DNA from: Orobanche coerulescens
Lineage: Eukaryota > Streptophyta > Magnoliopsida > Lamiales > Orobanchaceae
DNA length: 64,000 bases
Direction: 5' to 3'
Assembly (NCBI GenBank): GCA_033398695.1
Contig: CM065817.1
Span: forward strand, 32,002,231-32,066,230
Shown here piece after piece: positions 35,489-46,760 of this stretch. Position 1 is the stretch's first letter. Each line of letters begins with the position of its first letter. The notes below the pieces were generated by a model that was not told the origin of the DNA, made no database searches, and worked only from the letters and a program-made list of their open reading frames with translations. Made by a program: the position numbers and the translations under genes.

Positions 35489-35662
35489 CGTCGCGCTATC
35501 GTTGGGGGAGTCCGACGGTTTTTTCGGACTTGTCGTCTGGCGTGCCCTCTAAACGACGCGTATGCGGGTTTCGAGGGCTGCATTTAATGTGTCCCCCCCC
35601 CCGACGGTTGCACTCCAGCCCCTGGGATTTCGCCTATTTGCACAGAGGCCCCTGGCCCAGCC
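35489..35662 (+). promoter_or_regulatory. Upstream region of the Tat antisense ORF
   Basis: Tat DNA resuming after the Tekay-like insertion. It has a small hairpin (AGTCCG...CGGACT near 35507-35530) and a run of ten C near 35591. With 13940-14109 it formed the original upstream region of the antisense ORF. Confidence 0.45.
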
Positions 35663-35670
35663 TATAAAAA
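35663..35670 (+). promoter_or_regulatory. TATA box of Tat antisense ORF
   Basis: TATAAAAA in CAGCCTATAAAAAGGGC. A start site near 35695 would give a leader reaching the first coding exon. It faces opposite to the element's own transcription. Inferred. Confidence 0.6.
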
Positions 35671-35819
35671 GGGCTAGGGCCATTTCAGTTCAACTCTTTA
35701 TGCGCCCATGCTTTTTAGACGAAGACTCTACCGAATTTATTTGAAGCTCCTTGTGACGACCGTCTTTCATTCTAGGTAAGAACAAAAATTTTCTCCCCCC
35801 CTTTACTTTTAAGAACATC

Positions 35820-38466
35820 TCTGGAGGAGGATCTAAAACATACGAGGCTGGTAGCTCTTCCGCCGCCGCGGCTTCACCTGACCAGGAAGAAACCCCTGTG
35901 GCTCTTCATATGGAAACGTCCGTCGAGGCCATTCGTGCGGGGATTGCACCCGCAGAGATTGAAGATCTTTTCAATGAAGCTGACGTGGCGAGGTCGTCGG
36001 CGGCGGGGCAGAGGGGCTCGCCGGCGGATGAGGATGAAGCGGTGAGGCTGTACTGGGAACAGAAAAGCGTGTTCGGCCCTGCCTTTTTGGACTTCGCCGG
36101 TCTTATGGAGGGGATTGTCGGACTGTGCCCCCAGTTTGACTTCGGAGCCTATTCTGCCGCCCACCCCTATGAGCCCGTGAAACGGACGGCGTTTCGAGCC
36201 GCGGACCACTCCCCGTGGACCCTAGGTCAGATTCGGAGTTCGGCGACCAGGAAAGACTTGAGTCGCTGGAGGGCGAAATACCATATTGCTTCTGATGTTT
36301 CGTTGTATGTGCCCTCGGAGAATGAACGTGCCGACCAACCTCCCGAGGGTTTGGTCGCCGTTAATGAAATGATTCTGGAGGCCGGACTGCGGTTTCCCTT
36401 GCCGTTCGTCGTGTCATATTTGCTGATCGCCTGGAATGTGGCGCCGCTCCAGCTGACGCCGAATGCCTGGCTGCAGATCATTTGCACCTTGACACTTTTT
36501 GGCGGTCATCGGTTGTTCCGTCTACCTTCTGCGCTGGAAATAAACTATCTCTTCAAACTGACTGCGCAGAAGGGATTGGTCGGCGGTTATCACATACAAG
36601 GTTGCATGGGAAGGGTGGTCCTTGGGGTTCCTAACAAGGTTCGGGGCGACCTGGCAAAATGGTTCTAAGTCGGCGGAGCGTGGAGGTCGGCATCGAGCGA
36701 TAAGCCGAGGACGAGTTGAATATCCCCACCAGTTTTCGGGATAGGAATCCGAGTAAGGGTTTTAACTCTCCCTTTGTTCGGATACATCTTGGACTGATCT
36801 AATTTGGTTTCCTTTTTGCAGGTTCCCTCGTTCCAGCGATCGGCGACCTTCCTTTCGACTTCTTGATCGTCTGGGAGCGAATTCGCGGTTTGCCGGACTC
36901 CTACATCGACGTTCGTACACTCAACCACGAACCTCATCGGTTGGAATCTCGATTGTTTCGCTTCCCTCGTCATCTGAAGGTTCCAGGTATAAATTTTTAC
37001 TTCCTCTTTTCTGTTTGACGATCGTCTATTTGAAAGAGATGTCTAACTTGTCTGAATTTTTTCTTTGACAGAGATCCATTTTCCCCGTTATACCGAGCCC
37101 CCGAAAGAGATCTCAATGTCGAACCCCGGTCTTTTGGGTCGTCTTCACCAGGGAAAGAAGACGGGTCGTGCCCCAGCAACGACGTCCCGTCCTGTCCCCG
37201 AGGTGAGACCTACTAAAGTGCCGTTCGTCGAGCCGGAAGCTCGAGAGGAGGAGCAGCTCCAGTGCAACCGCAAGAGGCGGAGGCCGGAGGAGCCCCTGCC
37301 GACTACTGAGGCGGAGGTATCCATTTTGGAACCGCCGGTTGCCGCGCCACCTATCTCTGCTGTTCTGATGGCGGAGGGATCCAGGCCCTCTGCTACCTTC
37401 CTGAAAACTGCGGCGATCGCCGAAGCCGAAACTCCTCGGGGCAGGCCCTTTTTCGGCCGCGACCCTGAGTTGGTCACCAGGTAAGACCGGTTTGACCTTT
37501 GTGAGTTAGGCTATTTGTGTAGGATGTATACTAACTCCTTTGTTTCTTTTTGTTTGTGTTGCAGGGTCCGTCTTGCCGATGGTGCTGGATTTCCTGGCGA
37601 GCAAGTCTCCTCGCCAGTCCCTCGACGTCCCTTCTTATGTCTCCCGGGCCATCTCCTCTCTTCCTAAGGCTTGGACGACCGATCTCGACGCGATTGCTCA
37701 TCGGCAGTCTGGAGATGCCATGCAGGCGACACTCGCCCTGACTCTCCAGGCGGCGACGATGGCCGCCCAAGCCGTTAAGGATTATGAGGGGCGACCCTCT
37801 AATGCTCGCCTCCATCAAGATCTTGAGGCCGCTCGGAACCAGAATGCTGATTTCGCCAATCGGATAGCGGCCATGGAGAAGGAGTACCTGGAGACGGCTA
37901 AACGAGCCAAGCAGAACCTTGACCGGATGAAGCAGGAGCTTGACCGGTCCCGGGGGGTGGCGGATCAGTTCCGTGACCAAATGACGGAGGCTCGCCGGAT
38001 GCACACGGCCTCGCAGGAGGAGGTGACTGGGCTGAAGGCGATAGTGGATCATCTCAACAGCGAGCTGGAGAAGGCGAAGGGAGAACTGGCCGCCAAGGTA
38101 GGCGAGCTTGCGGATGCTGACAAGACGACTGCGGGGTTGAAGGAGCAGTTAAAGGCGATCGAGACCAATCCCTACCTTAATGTGGAATACGTCGGCGAGT
38201 TCGCCTACTATATGGCCTACGCCGACGCTATCCGCGCTGCCAAGAAGGTAGGGATCGAGGTCGGCCCTATGATGGAAACCTTCAAGGCCTACATACTCGA
38301 GCATCCCCTGCAGCCGGACTTCTCCCTGCCGATCCTCGACCTCACCGACTTGGGGATCGACTTGAGCTGGTATCCTTTTCCGGATAAACTTATTTACCCT
38401 GAAGCCGATGAGGGAGCGCGTGCCGATCCGCCTCCTGGGGGCGAAGGCCAGTCGGGGGCGGCCTGA
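35820..38466 (+). pseudogene. Tat antisense extra ORF, spliced (gypsy-type transposase_28-like)
   Basis: Four exons are readable: about 35820-36752, 36822-36986, 37072-37480 and 37565-38466, with GT-AG introns of 69, 85 and 84 bp. Exon 1 carries FPLPFVVSYLLIAWNVAPLQ followed by LTPNAW, resembling the Pfam 'putative gypsy type transposon' domain. Exon 3 is basic and proline-rich (KRRRPEEP). Exon 4 is a long coiled coil (about residues 100-210) with an acidic tail. A stop at 36666 and a shift near 36708 break exon 1, and the last junction is off by one base. No ATG is evident at the 5' end; the open frame reaches back past 35820. Antisense extra ORFs are known in Tat elements; function unknown. 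Confidence 0.8.
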
Positions 38467-38560
38467 GTGATGGTGGAGTTGTTTTGTTTTCCTTCGCTTG
38501 TAATTTTCTCTTTTTCTCTTGTATTGCCTTCGGGCTTGAATGTACAAATCTTTTGGATGG

Positions 38561-38566
38561 AATAAA
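38561..38566 (+). terminator. Poly(A) signal of Tat antisense ORF
   Basis: AATAAA, 95 bp after the stop codon, preceded by a T-rich stretch with TTGTAA and TGTA words typical of plant far-upstream elements. It would end the antisense transcript before the pol 3' end, leaving no long overlap with pol. Confidence 0.55.
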
Positions 38567-39670
38567 ATACTGCTTCTTCGCATCTGATTCTTTACATGTT
38601 CGATCATCTCTTTTGAATGTTTGTATATAAATTTATACAAGTGTTTATATAATTGCATCTGATGCCTTATTCGCCTGATTGACTGTTTGAATGTTCCGCA
38701 CCGCTTCGATTTTATGCATTGGTACACTTGAAAATTCTTACTTGTAAATTTCTTGAACAACACCGATCGTCATTTGTGTGTTTGAATGAAGTCGATCGTG
38801 TATGGTCCCTCCTTCCCGATCGCATTTAGGAATAGCTCCACTTTGCCCCTTGTTTTTGTTTACTTAATGTAAGTAAGAGAACGAAAATAGTATGTTTGGT
38901 GAGCTATCTTCAGTTTTGCCGATTATTCGAGGGAGGTCGACTGTTTCGACTCTGAGAAACTGTGCATGGTCGCGGGCTTCGATGGACCGACCTCCGTAAC
39001 CGTGTCTTTGTGTGCGAGGGACATTCCATCTGTAGGTTTGTCTCGCAACTCACTTTATTGTTAGGGTCCTCCGTTAGGCTGCGCTCGCCTTGTATTTAAA
39101 CGAAAGGCGAGCGGTCTTGGTCTGGAGGAGTCCTTGCACGGGGTGCTGTCGGTTTATTCGACTCCACGTCCGCGGCTTGTTAGCACTTTTCTACCTCGGG
39201 TCGCCATGTTAGATGGTGACCCTTGACGGTATACGTTGTGACGGGGTAGGGACGCGTCGCCTTGTCCGGGTATATCATGTTAGATGATGTACTTTTGAGG
39301 GCGCGCGAGCGTGTCCACAGATTTATTTGGAGGGTCCTTCGGCTACGCTCGCCTCGTATTTAAACGAAGGGTGAGCGATCGCAGCCCAAAGGAACCTTGC
39401 ATGGGCGAAGCTGTCGGTTCCATCGACCTCCAAGACCATGGCTGCACTTTTCTACCTCGGATCGCCATGTTGAATGACGATCCTCGATGGTATACGTTGT
39501 GCTTGGGGGGCGATCGCTTCCATAGGTCTGTCGGGTTAGACGACGACCCCTTGCAGGGCGAGCGAGTCGTCCTCTCTTTAGTTGTTTGTTTTCGTCGAGG
39601 CGAATCACATAGACGGGATAGGAAAATCTCATTATACTCTTTGTACATTGGGTGACTGAATACAGAGTTT
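38567..39670 (-). other. Tat spacer between pol and antisense ORF with duplicated block
   Basis: Non-coding. A block of about 260 bp is present twice (about 39066-39290 and 39328-39550). Both copies contain 'gctcgcct-gtatttaaacgaa-gg-gagcg', 'ctgtcggtt-att-cgac', 'cttttctacctcgg-tcgccatgtt' and 'ggtatacgttgtg'. The 3' region of Tat/Ogre-type elements is known to breed tandem repeats that can become satellites. Confidence 0.78.
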
Positions 39671-40267
39671 TCATTGGTAGTATTTCTTCAAATGTACGGC
39701 ATTCCAGGGATATTGGTCCGGAGTACCGTCAGGGTGTTCAAGTTCGTAGGCTCCCCTAGTTAGCCATTTAGATATTCTGAAGGGGCCTTCCCAGTTCGGG
39801 CCAAAGACTCCCGTGTGAGTCTGGACCTTTTTGAGGACTAGGTCGCCCACTTGGAACCGTCTTTCCTTGACCTTCGAGTTGAAGAATTTCTCGGATCTCC
39901 TTTTGTGGATTGTGTTCTTCATTTCCAAGGCCAGTCGCCGTTCTTCCAGCATGTCCAAGTCGATTCGTCGGGCCACATCATTGTCCGTCGTCATCTCCTG
40001 TTCAGTTCGGTGGCTGAGGACGGCAATTTCTGAAGGGATCACCTTACATTCGGCGAGGGCGACAGGTTTCGGTTGAGTTTCGGGTCATCGTTCGATAAGA
40101 CCACAAAACATCTGGGAGCTCGCTCGCCCATCGTCCTTGTCTGGATTCGAGTCGTGCTTTGATCGTGTGTTTGAGGATTTTGTTACGGCCTCTACCTGCC
40201 CGTTCGTCTGAGGGTGATAGGGTGCCGAGAACAACTTTTTGATTCCCCACTTCTCGCAGAATTGCAT
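39671..40267 (-). pseudogene. Tat integrase C-terminal half
   Basis: Read in three frames. WGIKKLFSAPYHPQTNGQVE at about 40246 contains the last catalytic glutamate. The C-terminal domain follows at 40042-39671, with VARRIDLDMLEERR, RRFQVGDLVLKKV, GPNWEGPFRISKW and HPDGTPDQYPWNAVHLKKYY before the stop. At least two frameshifts (near 40270 and 40050) separate it from the upstream core. Confidence 0.88.
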
Positions 40268-40298
40268 GACTTCTAAGCCATCGAATTGTTTTCCGTTG

Positions 40299-42053
40299 TC
40301 AGAGATTATAGCCTGGGGCAGACCGAATCGGCATATGATGTTCTTCCTTGATTACTTGTTCTTGGTCGATCTTGTTGAGCGGCTCGGCCTCAGCCCATTT
40401 CGTGAAATAATCGACCCCCACGATGGCAAACTTACAGCCCTTTGGCGCCGTCGGCAAGGGACCTATAAGGTCGATGCCCCATTGGGCGAATGGCCATGGG
40501 CTGTACATTGAAGTGAGCTGCTCGAGGGAGAGCTTGATGTTAGGGCCCATCACTTGACACCTGTGACACGATCTGGCATAGGCAATCGCATCTTTCTGAA
40601 GTGAAGGCCAGAAAAAATCTTGTCTGGTTGTTTTGTGGATGAGAGATCGCCCGCCAGCATGGTTTCCACAGATCCCATCATGGATCTCGGCTAAAACGAG
40701 CCGGCCTTCTTCCGGCGTAATGCACTTGAGGAGGGGAAGGCTGAAAGCTCGCTTGTAAATCCGGTCGTCCAGTAGGGTGTATCTGGTTGCACGGAGTTGG
40801 AGCTGGCGAGCTTTGATACGATAGTCGGGGACCGTCCCGTCCTTCAAGTATTTAATGAACGGAGTCATCCAGTTCTCTTCGGCGACGATAACTGTGGTAA
40901 TCAGGTTTCTGTCGATCGCCGGCTTTGCTGATTTTGTGATTTGGATGTTAGAGAAATCGGTCGCCCCATCTGACGACGCTAGTTTGGATAGGGCATCGGC
41001 CTGGGAGTTGTGCTCTCTCGGGACTTGTTCGATTAGGACTTCTTCAAACTTTGTGCACATTTCTGCGACCAATTCTTGGTATTTGACCATCTGTTCGCCG
41101 CGCGCCTCATATTCTCCCTTGACTTGGTTCACGACCAAGAGGGAGTCCATGAAAATGTGGAGATGGTGAACATCTAGGGCGAGGGCTAAATCGAGCCCGC
41201 CTACCAAGGCTTCGTACTCGGCTTCATTGTTGGTCGCATGGAACCCGAAACACACGGCATTTGTGAAACTTTGTCCGTCGGGGCTGATGAGGACAATCCC
41301 TGCCCCTGCTCGCGAGTTGGTTGCCGAGCCATCCACATACAACTTCCAAGCAGGGCGGCCGACCTGGGTCAGACTGTGAGGGAATGTTAATTCCACCACG
41401 AAGTCCGCCAGAGCCTGGCCTTTGATCGCCGTGCGAGGAGCGTACGTGATACTGTATTGGGCAATCTCCAGTGACCATTTGAGGAGTCGCCCGTTGGTGT
41501 CTGGCCGGTGCAGAACTTGCCTTAAGGGGAGAGTTGTCAGTACCTCCACTTGATGTTCGAAGAAGTAGGCCCTTAGCTTGCGAACACTCATGACTAGAGC
41601 GTAGGCGATCTTCTCCAGAGGTGTGTAACGTGTTTCTGCGTCATGGAGCGCTTGACTAACGTAGTAGATCGGCAAGTGGGCTTGCCCCTCTGCTCGCACT
41701 AGTACGGCACTCAGTGCGACCTCCGAGGCCGCCAGGTAAAGGAATAGCTTTTCGCCGGGGATCGGCTTCGCCAAGATCTGGGGGTTAGATAGATACTCCT
41801 TAATTTTAGCGAACGCTATTTGACTCTCTTTTGTCCATGCGAACTTCTTGTTCTTTATGGTCGCGAAGAATGGCTTGCTTTTATCCCCGAGCCGAGATAT
41901 GAAACGTTTGAGGGTGGCTAGACAACCAGTGAGGCGTTGCACCTGTTTGACATTCCGTGGTTCCTGCATGTCGAGGATCGCCTGGATCTTGGTGGGGTTC
42001 GCCTCGATCCCCCTCTGACTCACGATGTGCCCCAGGAATTTTCCGGAGCTCAC
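40299..42053 (-). pseudogene. Tat pol: RNase H, second RNase H (aRH), integrase N-half
   Basis: One 584-codon open frame. Residues 1-210 finish RT and the normal gypsy RNase H (FLYLAASEVALSAVLVRAEG). Residues about 236-365 form a second, plant/archaeal-type RNase H, starting WKLYVDGSATNSRAGAGI with the acidic residues in VDGS, NNEAEYEAL, FMDSLLV and NSQADALSKL. Dual RNase H is a defining Tat feature. Residues about 450-560 are the integrase zinc finger (CHRCQVMG) and core start (QWGIDLIGPLPTAPKGCKFA). A frameshift at the C-end removes the remaining integrase from this frame. Upstream it joins the RT frame through one stop codon. Confidence 0.93.
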
Positions 42054-43329
42054 CCCGAAGTTTCATTTCTTGGGGTTCAGCTTCATATTGAACCTCTTGA
42101 GGATGGCGAACGTCACGGCAAGGTCATTGAGGTGATCTTCCTTTTTGAGGCTTTTGACCACGATGTCGTCAATGTAGACCTCCATGGTCTTGCCGATCTG
42201 GTTGGCGAACATCCCGTTGACTAGCCGTTGGTAGGTCGCCCCTGCATTCTTCAGACCGAACGGCATCCGGACCCAAAAGTATATGTCTTTTTCTGTGTGG
42301 AACGATGTGTGTTTTATGTCTTTCTCCGCCATGGGGATCTGATGGTACCCGGCGAAGGCATCCATGAACGACATCATTTCGCAGCCTGCAGTGGTATCGA
42401 CCAGGTGGTCGATATGAGGCATCGGAAAGTGATCTTTTGGACATGCCGCGTTGAGGTCGGTGAAGTCAATGCATAACCTCCAGGAGTTGCTCGGCTTTTT
42501 GACGAGCACCGCGTTGGCTGCCCATTGTGGCTCGTTTGTAGCTACTCCGATCAATTTGTTATCGAATAGCTTTTTAACTTCTATATCTAGCGCCGCATAC
42601 TTCTCCGGACCGAATTTTCTACGTTTCTAGTGAACAGGCTTCCTTGCCGAGTCGATCTTTAAATAGTGCCAGGCGTGTTCAGGACTTATGCCGACCATAT
42701 CTTGATGCGACCAAGCAAAGACTCCGATGTTCTTACGTAGTAAACTGATCAAATCTTCCTTTAACTCAAGACCAACGCTTGCGCCGATCTGTACTTCCCG
42801 CTCCGGACAAGCCGGATCTATCGTTACACTTTCCAACTCTTTAATGGGGACGGTCGCTTCTCGTTTGGAACGATTTCCAAACTCGATCCTTAGATCGATG
42901 TCGAGGCTTGGCTCGAAACCGATCCTTGGCTCGATGTCGTCCGTTAATCGATGTGAGATGGCGTCCTCGGAGTCGGGTCGGTACGAGGTGTTTGGCTCGT
43001 CGATCTCCATGGGTTGATTGTCGATCGTCTCAATGTTATAAATAGTATGGGAAGTGTTGAAAGAAGTTACGACACAAGAGTAATTCAAACATTTCTTAGC
43101 CATTAGCTGGTCTCCTTTTACAGTTCCGACCGTCCCATCGGCAGTGGGGAATTTGATACAGTAAAAGAAGGAAGAGGCGACCGCCTCGAAGGTTTCTAGA
43201 AATGGACGACCTAGGAACCCATTATAGATGCTGGGCCTATCTATGATTACAAAATTTAGGTTCCTAGTAATCCTATCCGTGGGATCGTAGTAACATGTTA
43301 GCTCGACAGAGAGCTTGATCCTCCCGTAG
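42054..43329 (-). pseudogene. Tat pol: protease end, linker and reverse transcriptase
   Basis: From 43329 the frame shows the protease C-terminus (IIDRPSIYNGFLGRPFLETF) and a linker with ELESVTIDPACPEREVQIGA. RT at 42554-42063 has WRLCIDFTDLNAACPKDHFP, FMDAFAGYHQIPMAEKDIKH, FWVRMPFGLKNAGATYQRLV and the catalytic YIDDIVV at about 42173. One in-frame TGA (42063) and a stop near 42627 interrupt it. The protease active-site segment is absent: the chromovirus-like insertion lies where it should be, and the flanks suggest the loss came first. Confidence 0.92.
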
Positions 43330-44728
43330 TGTCACAGGGCGCTTTCCATATTATTCGGAGTACCCGGTATTTCCCCGGACTTATAAAGGATTATGTTGGA
43401 TAGTTGCCCTGCGACACGAATAAGGTTGGGGACGTGCGACAGTGGTCGGCGTCCGGAGGGTGTCCGTGCGCGAGCAGGACCTTGTGTCGTGGAGCAGAGG
43501 GCTTTAGGAGAATAGTTTCGTGTAATGCTTGGAGTGGGGAATTCCTTTGAGTGTTGGAAAGGTCTCCACCAAGTTTCACAGCTAGACGGTTCCGTTTGAG
43601 TAGCGAACGATGCGAAGGATCAAGATGCTGCAGTGCAGTGGCATTGTAGTAGTTTCAGAATATTGCAGAGGCAATTCCTCACTCCTCGAGTATCGGATGG
43701 GGATAAAACTTTGAGGACTTATAGATAATCTCGTAAGATACTCTACGGTTCAAGCGGATAAGGATTTGGAGTTCGTATGAGGGAGTTACACCCGATGTGC
43801 TTCCTCGGCCAATCAATGTCTAGTGCAATTACAAGGCATTATTTTTCTAAGCCTATTATAGGGGGGACAGTCCTTAGATGGGCAATGGTGGGCAAGCGGC
43901 CAGTCTTCCTCCTACTGTCGAGCACCAAGCGTGCAATCTTCCTAGAGGTAAGGGGGCCTCTAGGGAGCCAACTCTAAGCATTCGAAGTGTGCGAGGAGTT
44001 CCCGAGCGAGTTGGAAATCGTTAGGGCGGCATAGGACCTTAGTGCTCTGCGTTGGGCTTAAGGTTGGCATGGAGGCTCTAGTGTGATCGGAGGGATGCCG
44101 TCGGCCATATACACTTCCTCTATGTCGATAGGGCAATCGAGGCACGCATTTAAATCATACGCCTCGTGAGCTTACTCGTAAGCATTAGCTATCGATTCCG
44201 GCTATGCTGCGGGGGATCGTTGGCTTGTACATGTGGTTGCGAGACAACACCACATTGCGGATTGAAGGTAATAATATGTCGGTATGCGAAGTAGTCCCAA
44301 ACATCGTGAGGGGCAAATATCTATTGATGGCATGAATCTAAGCCAAGATCTAAAAGGTTGTTCGTCTCGAGTGAAGTACTCCCAAGGGCGCCAAGGTACT
44401 GCACCTAGGAAGTCCCGAGTGAGTGTCGAGCACGAGGAATTGCACTTCGGGCATGCGAGTGACCCTTAGTGCCGTGTGCCATTGCGGGTTGAGCTTGAAG
44501 GGTATTGAGATACCGGCCCTTAGTTGGTCGAAGGAAAAGGATAGGTGGGTGCCTAGCGTTTTACGCAGCACAATGGACCAGTGCTTCATATCTCTAATGT
44601 TGGTATTATATGAAATCTCGTTGAGGGTAGCCGGACGGAGACTCGGAAGTCTCCTAGGCGCACGGGTGATTCGTGATCCGCTGCACGAATTCGACAGCCT
44701 GAACCTCAGTGAGCCGCACCCCGTGAGC
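43330..44728 (+). mobile_element. 5' LTR of chromovirus-like element
   Basis: Starts TGTCACAGGG; the end is altered (CCCGTGAGC instead of CCCGTGACA). A few substitutions separate it from the right LTR. The internal region begins directly after, without an obvious tRNA-Met type primer site; the palindromic CCTGGAATGTCGCATCCAGG follows. Confidence 0.85.
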
Positions 44729-46760
44729 CTGGAATGTCGCATCCAGGTTTAGCTGAGCATTGAGCATTGTTGAATATCTTGCTTCCCCTTGAGAACCGGA
44801 TACCAAAATTGTGCCGAATTTTATTATTAGCCATTGTAGTGGCATTTCAGCGAAGGGCTTGCAGTGCGATCTTACGTATTGTGGCAGAGTTGAGAATTTA
44901 GTTGACAGTGGGACTTGAGCGAATGGTAGTACCTCGAGTTGGCTTTGCAATTGGGTGAATGGTAGTACCCTGGTTGTTTGGTTTCTGTCAGTGATGTTCG
45001 AAAGCTTTGTTCGGTGCGAGTTGTTGGCATTAATGATTTCGGCGAATGGTAGTACCCGGGTTACGACGTGTTTAATGACTATTTATTCTCTGCAAGTACG
45101 GTTGGCATTTGGTGGATGTGAGGTGAACATCCTCATCGGTAAATTGCGGACGTGCGAGTAACGGTGTTGGTTCAATCCATTCTGAATCGGTGTTAACCTT
45201 TTTGTGGGCTTATTAGACATCTTGATCTCCTAGAAGGAGACATGCCGGTGAGCCAGGTGGTGTGCAGTAGCCACGTCTGCCAAGTTGCAGCCATGTTTGC
45301 GTAGCGCCGCAGATTGAGAGGTGATTTGGGTTTGAGACCCATTTGTGCGAGAACTTCAGTGCGGGAAACCACCACAGCATGTTCAGGTGCAAAACTTGGG
45401 CTGAATCTTAGCGCGCGCAAGCGTCATAGCACTTAAGGTGCATTGGTTACATGAGTTTGAATTGTTATGCGCAAAGCGCTTTCGCATATGAGGTGCAATC
45501 GTAACACAGCCACCACGGAAGTTGCAAGAGTGGAGTGTTCAGTCTTCCTGGTTCGAGTCGGGCAGATATAAGATTGGGCATGCTCCAAGTGTGGTGTTGC
45601 ATGTCCCAGCAGTCTATGAGGGACAAGAGATTTGGGTCTGGCCTCCAACATGAGTGGGGGAGGGCCAGACTCTCGAGACGAAATGGGCTGATTCGAGAAT
45701 GATGTTCCTTAAGGGGATTCCAAAGCCTAGAGTATGGGCTCTGTGGTTGAGGGATTTTCTGAAAGGGACCGAGTTATATGGAGCATTGGGCTCCTTGGTT
45801 GCCGAGGAGGTGTGTCCATCCTGGACACACATGTGAGCGATTCTGAGATGGTTGTTCTTGGAAGAATTTGGAAGCCAATTAATGGGACCTATTGGTTGAA
45901 GGATTTCTGATGGGAGCAAGCCGTATGAGGTGTGCTCGTACGGAGTGCACAATCGTGCGTTGAGCAATAAGGCCAGTTGGCCAGGTTATGAGTTAGGCCA
46001 GAGGGCCTGGGTTTGTGTCTTCGTCTGAGTCAGAGGACCAGCGAGACCAACCAGCGAGTTTTCGTCACGCCAGGCTGAAGGCCGGTGATGCGGTGTTCCG
46101 AGAGTTAGGCATCACCTTCGAGCGGGGGAGGGTGCGTTGATCACGCGCACAGCCTTCAAGCTCCTTGCCGTAGAAGTGCGGTGGCCTGAAGGTCGAGAGT
46201 TTAGTGATCTATGAGCAGCCGTGCAGGCCTCTTTCGACTTGTGCTAGAGGGCACTTGTCTTACGGAGTTTCATTTGGGTTTGGCTCGTCCTTGATAGAAT
46301 TCGGAATCCATATTATGGGGTATGGTTAGTAAGGATTTTTGAGAGGGCAGCCGCGGTGGTATTTGAGCAGAGCGCAAGGCTCCTTTGGATGGGTTCTTGG
46401 TGTTAGTGAGCACTCTTAGAAGTATCATGTACTCCAGACGTTCAGGCAATTCGAACCGGTTTAATTCGGAGAACTTGTCGCTAGTCTCGGACTTGACAAT
46501 GAAGGAGTAGCTTGATTTGAGCTAGAGTGGCAATCTAACACCATCGGTTGGTTTTCGGTTATATCGAGGCATGGAGAGAATGATTCCTGCCAAGATTAGA
46601 GTGGGTGTGCGCCGAGATCGAGGCAACATCCGGGAGATGGAGGTAGAGTGTCGGGTTCGTTGCCCAAGTATTTTCATGATGAGATGGGCAGCGTATGTAC
46701 ATAGACCAGGTCGTGTGTGCATGCGTTGACGAGGACGTCAACGGATCGAGAGGGGGAGGA
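44729..46760 (+). other. Internal region of chromovirus-like element, non-coding
   Basis: No conserved protein. Near 44915-45060 a motif 'gcgaatggtagtacc' occurs three times at intervals of about 40-100 bp. The 3' third is G/T-rich and ends in the purine tract at 46748-46760. Confidence 0.75.

Noticed and set aside
35874..38763. Minus-strand frames of 100-204 codons opposite the antisense ORF
   Set aside because: The plus strand has domain similarity, splice sites and a coiled coil; the minus frames cross introns and show no known family.
44350..44752. Frames of about 110-130 codons on both strands, repeated at 47780-48362
   Set aside because: They are inside the two LTRs of the chromovirus-like element; duplication reflects the LTR pair, not a gene family.
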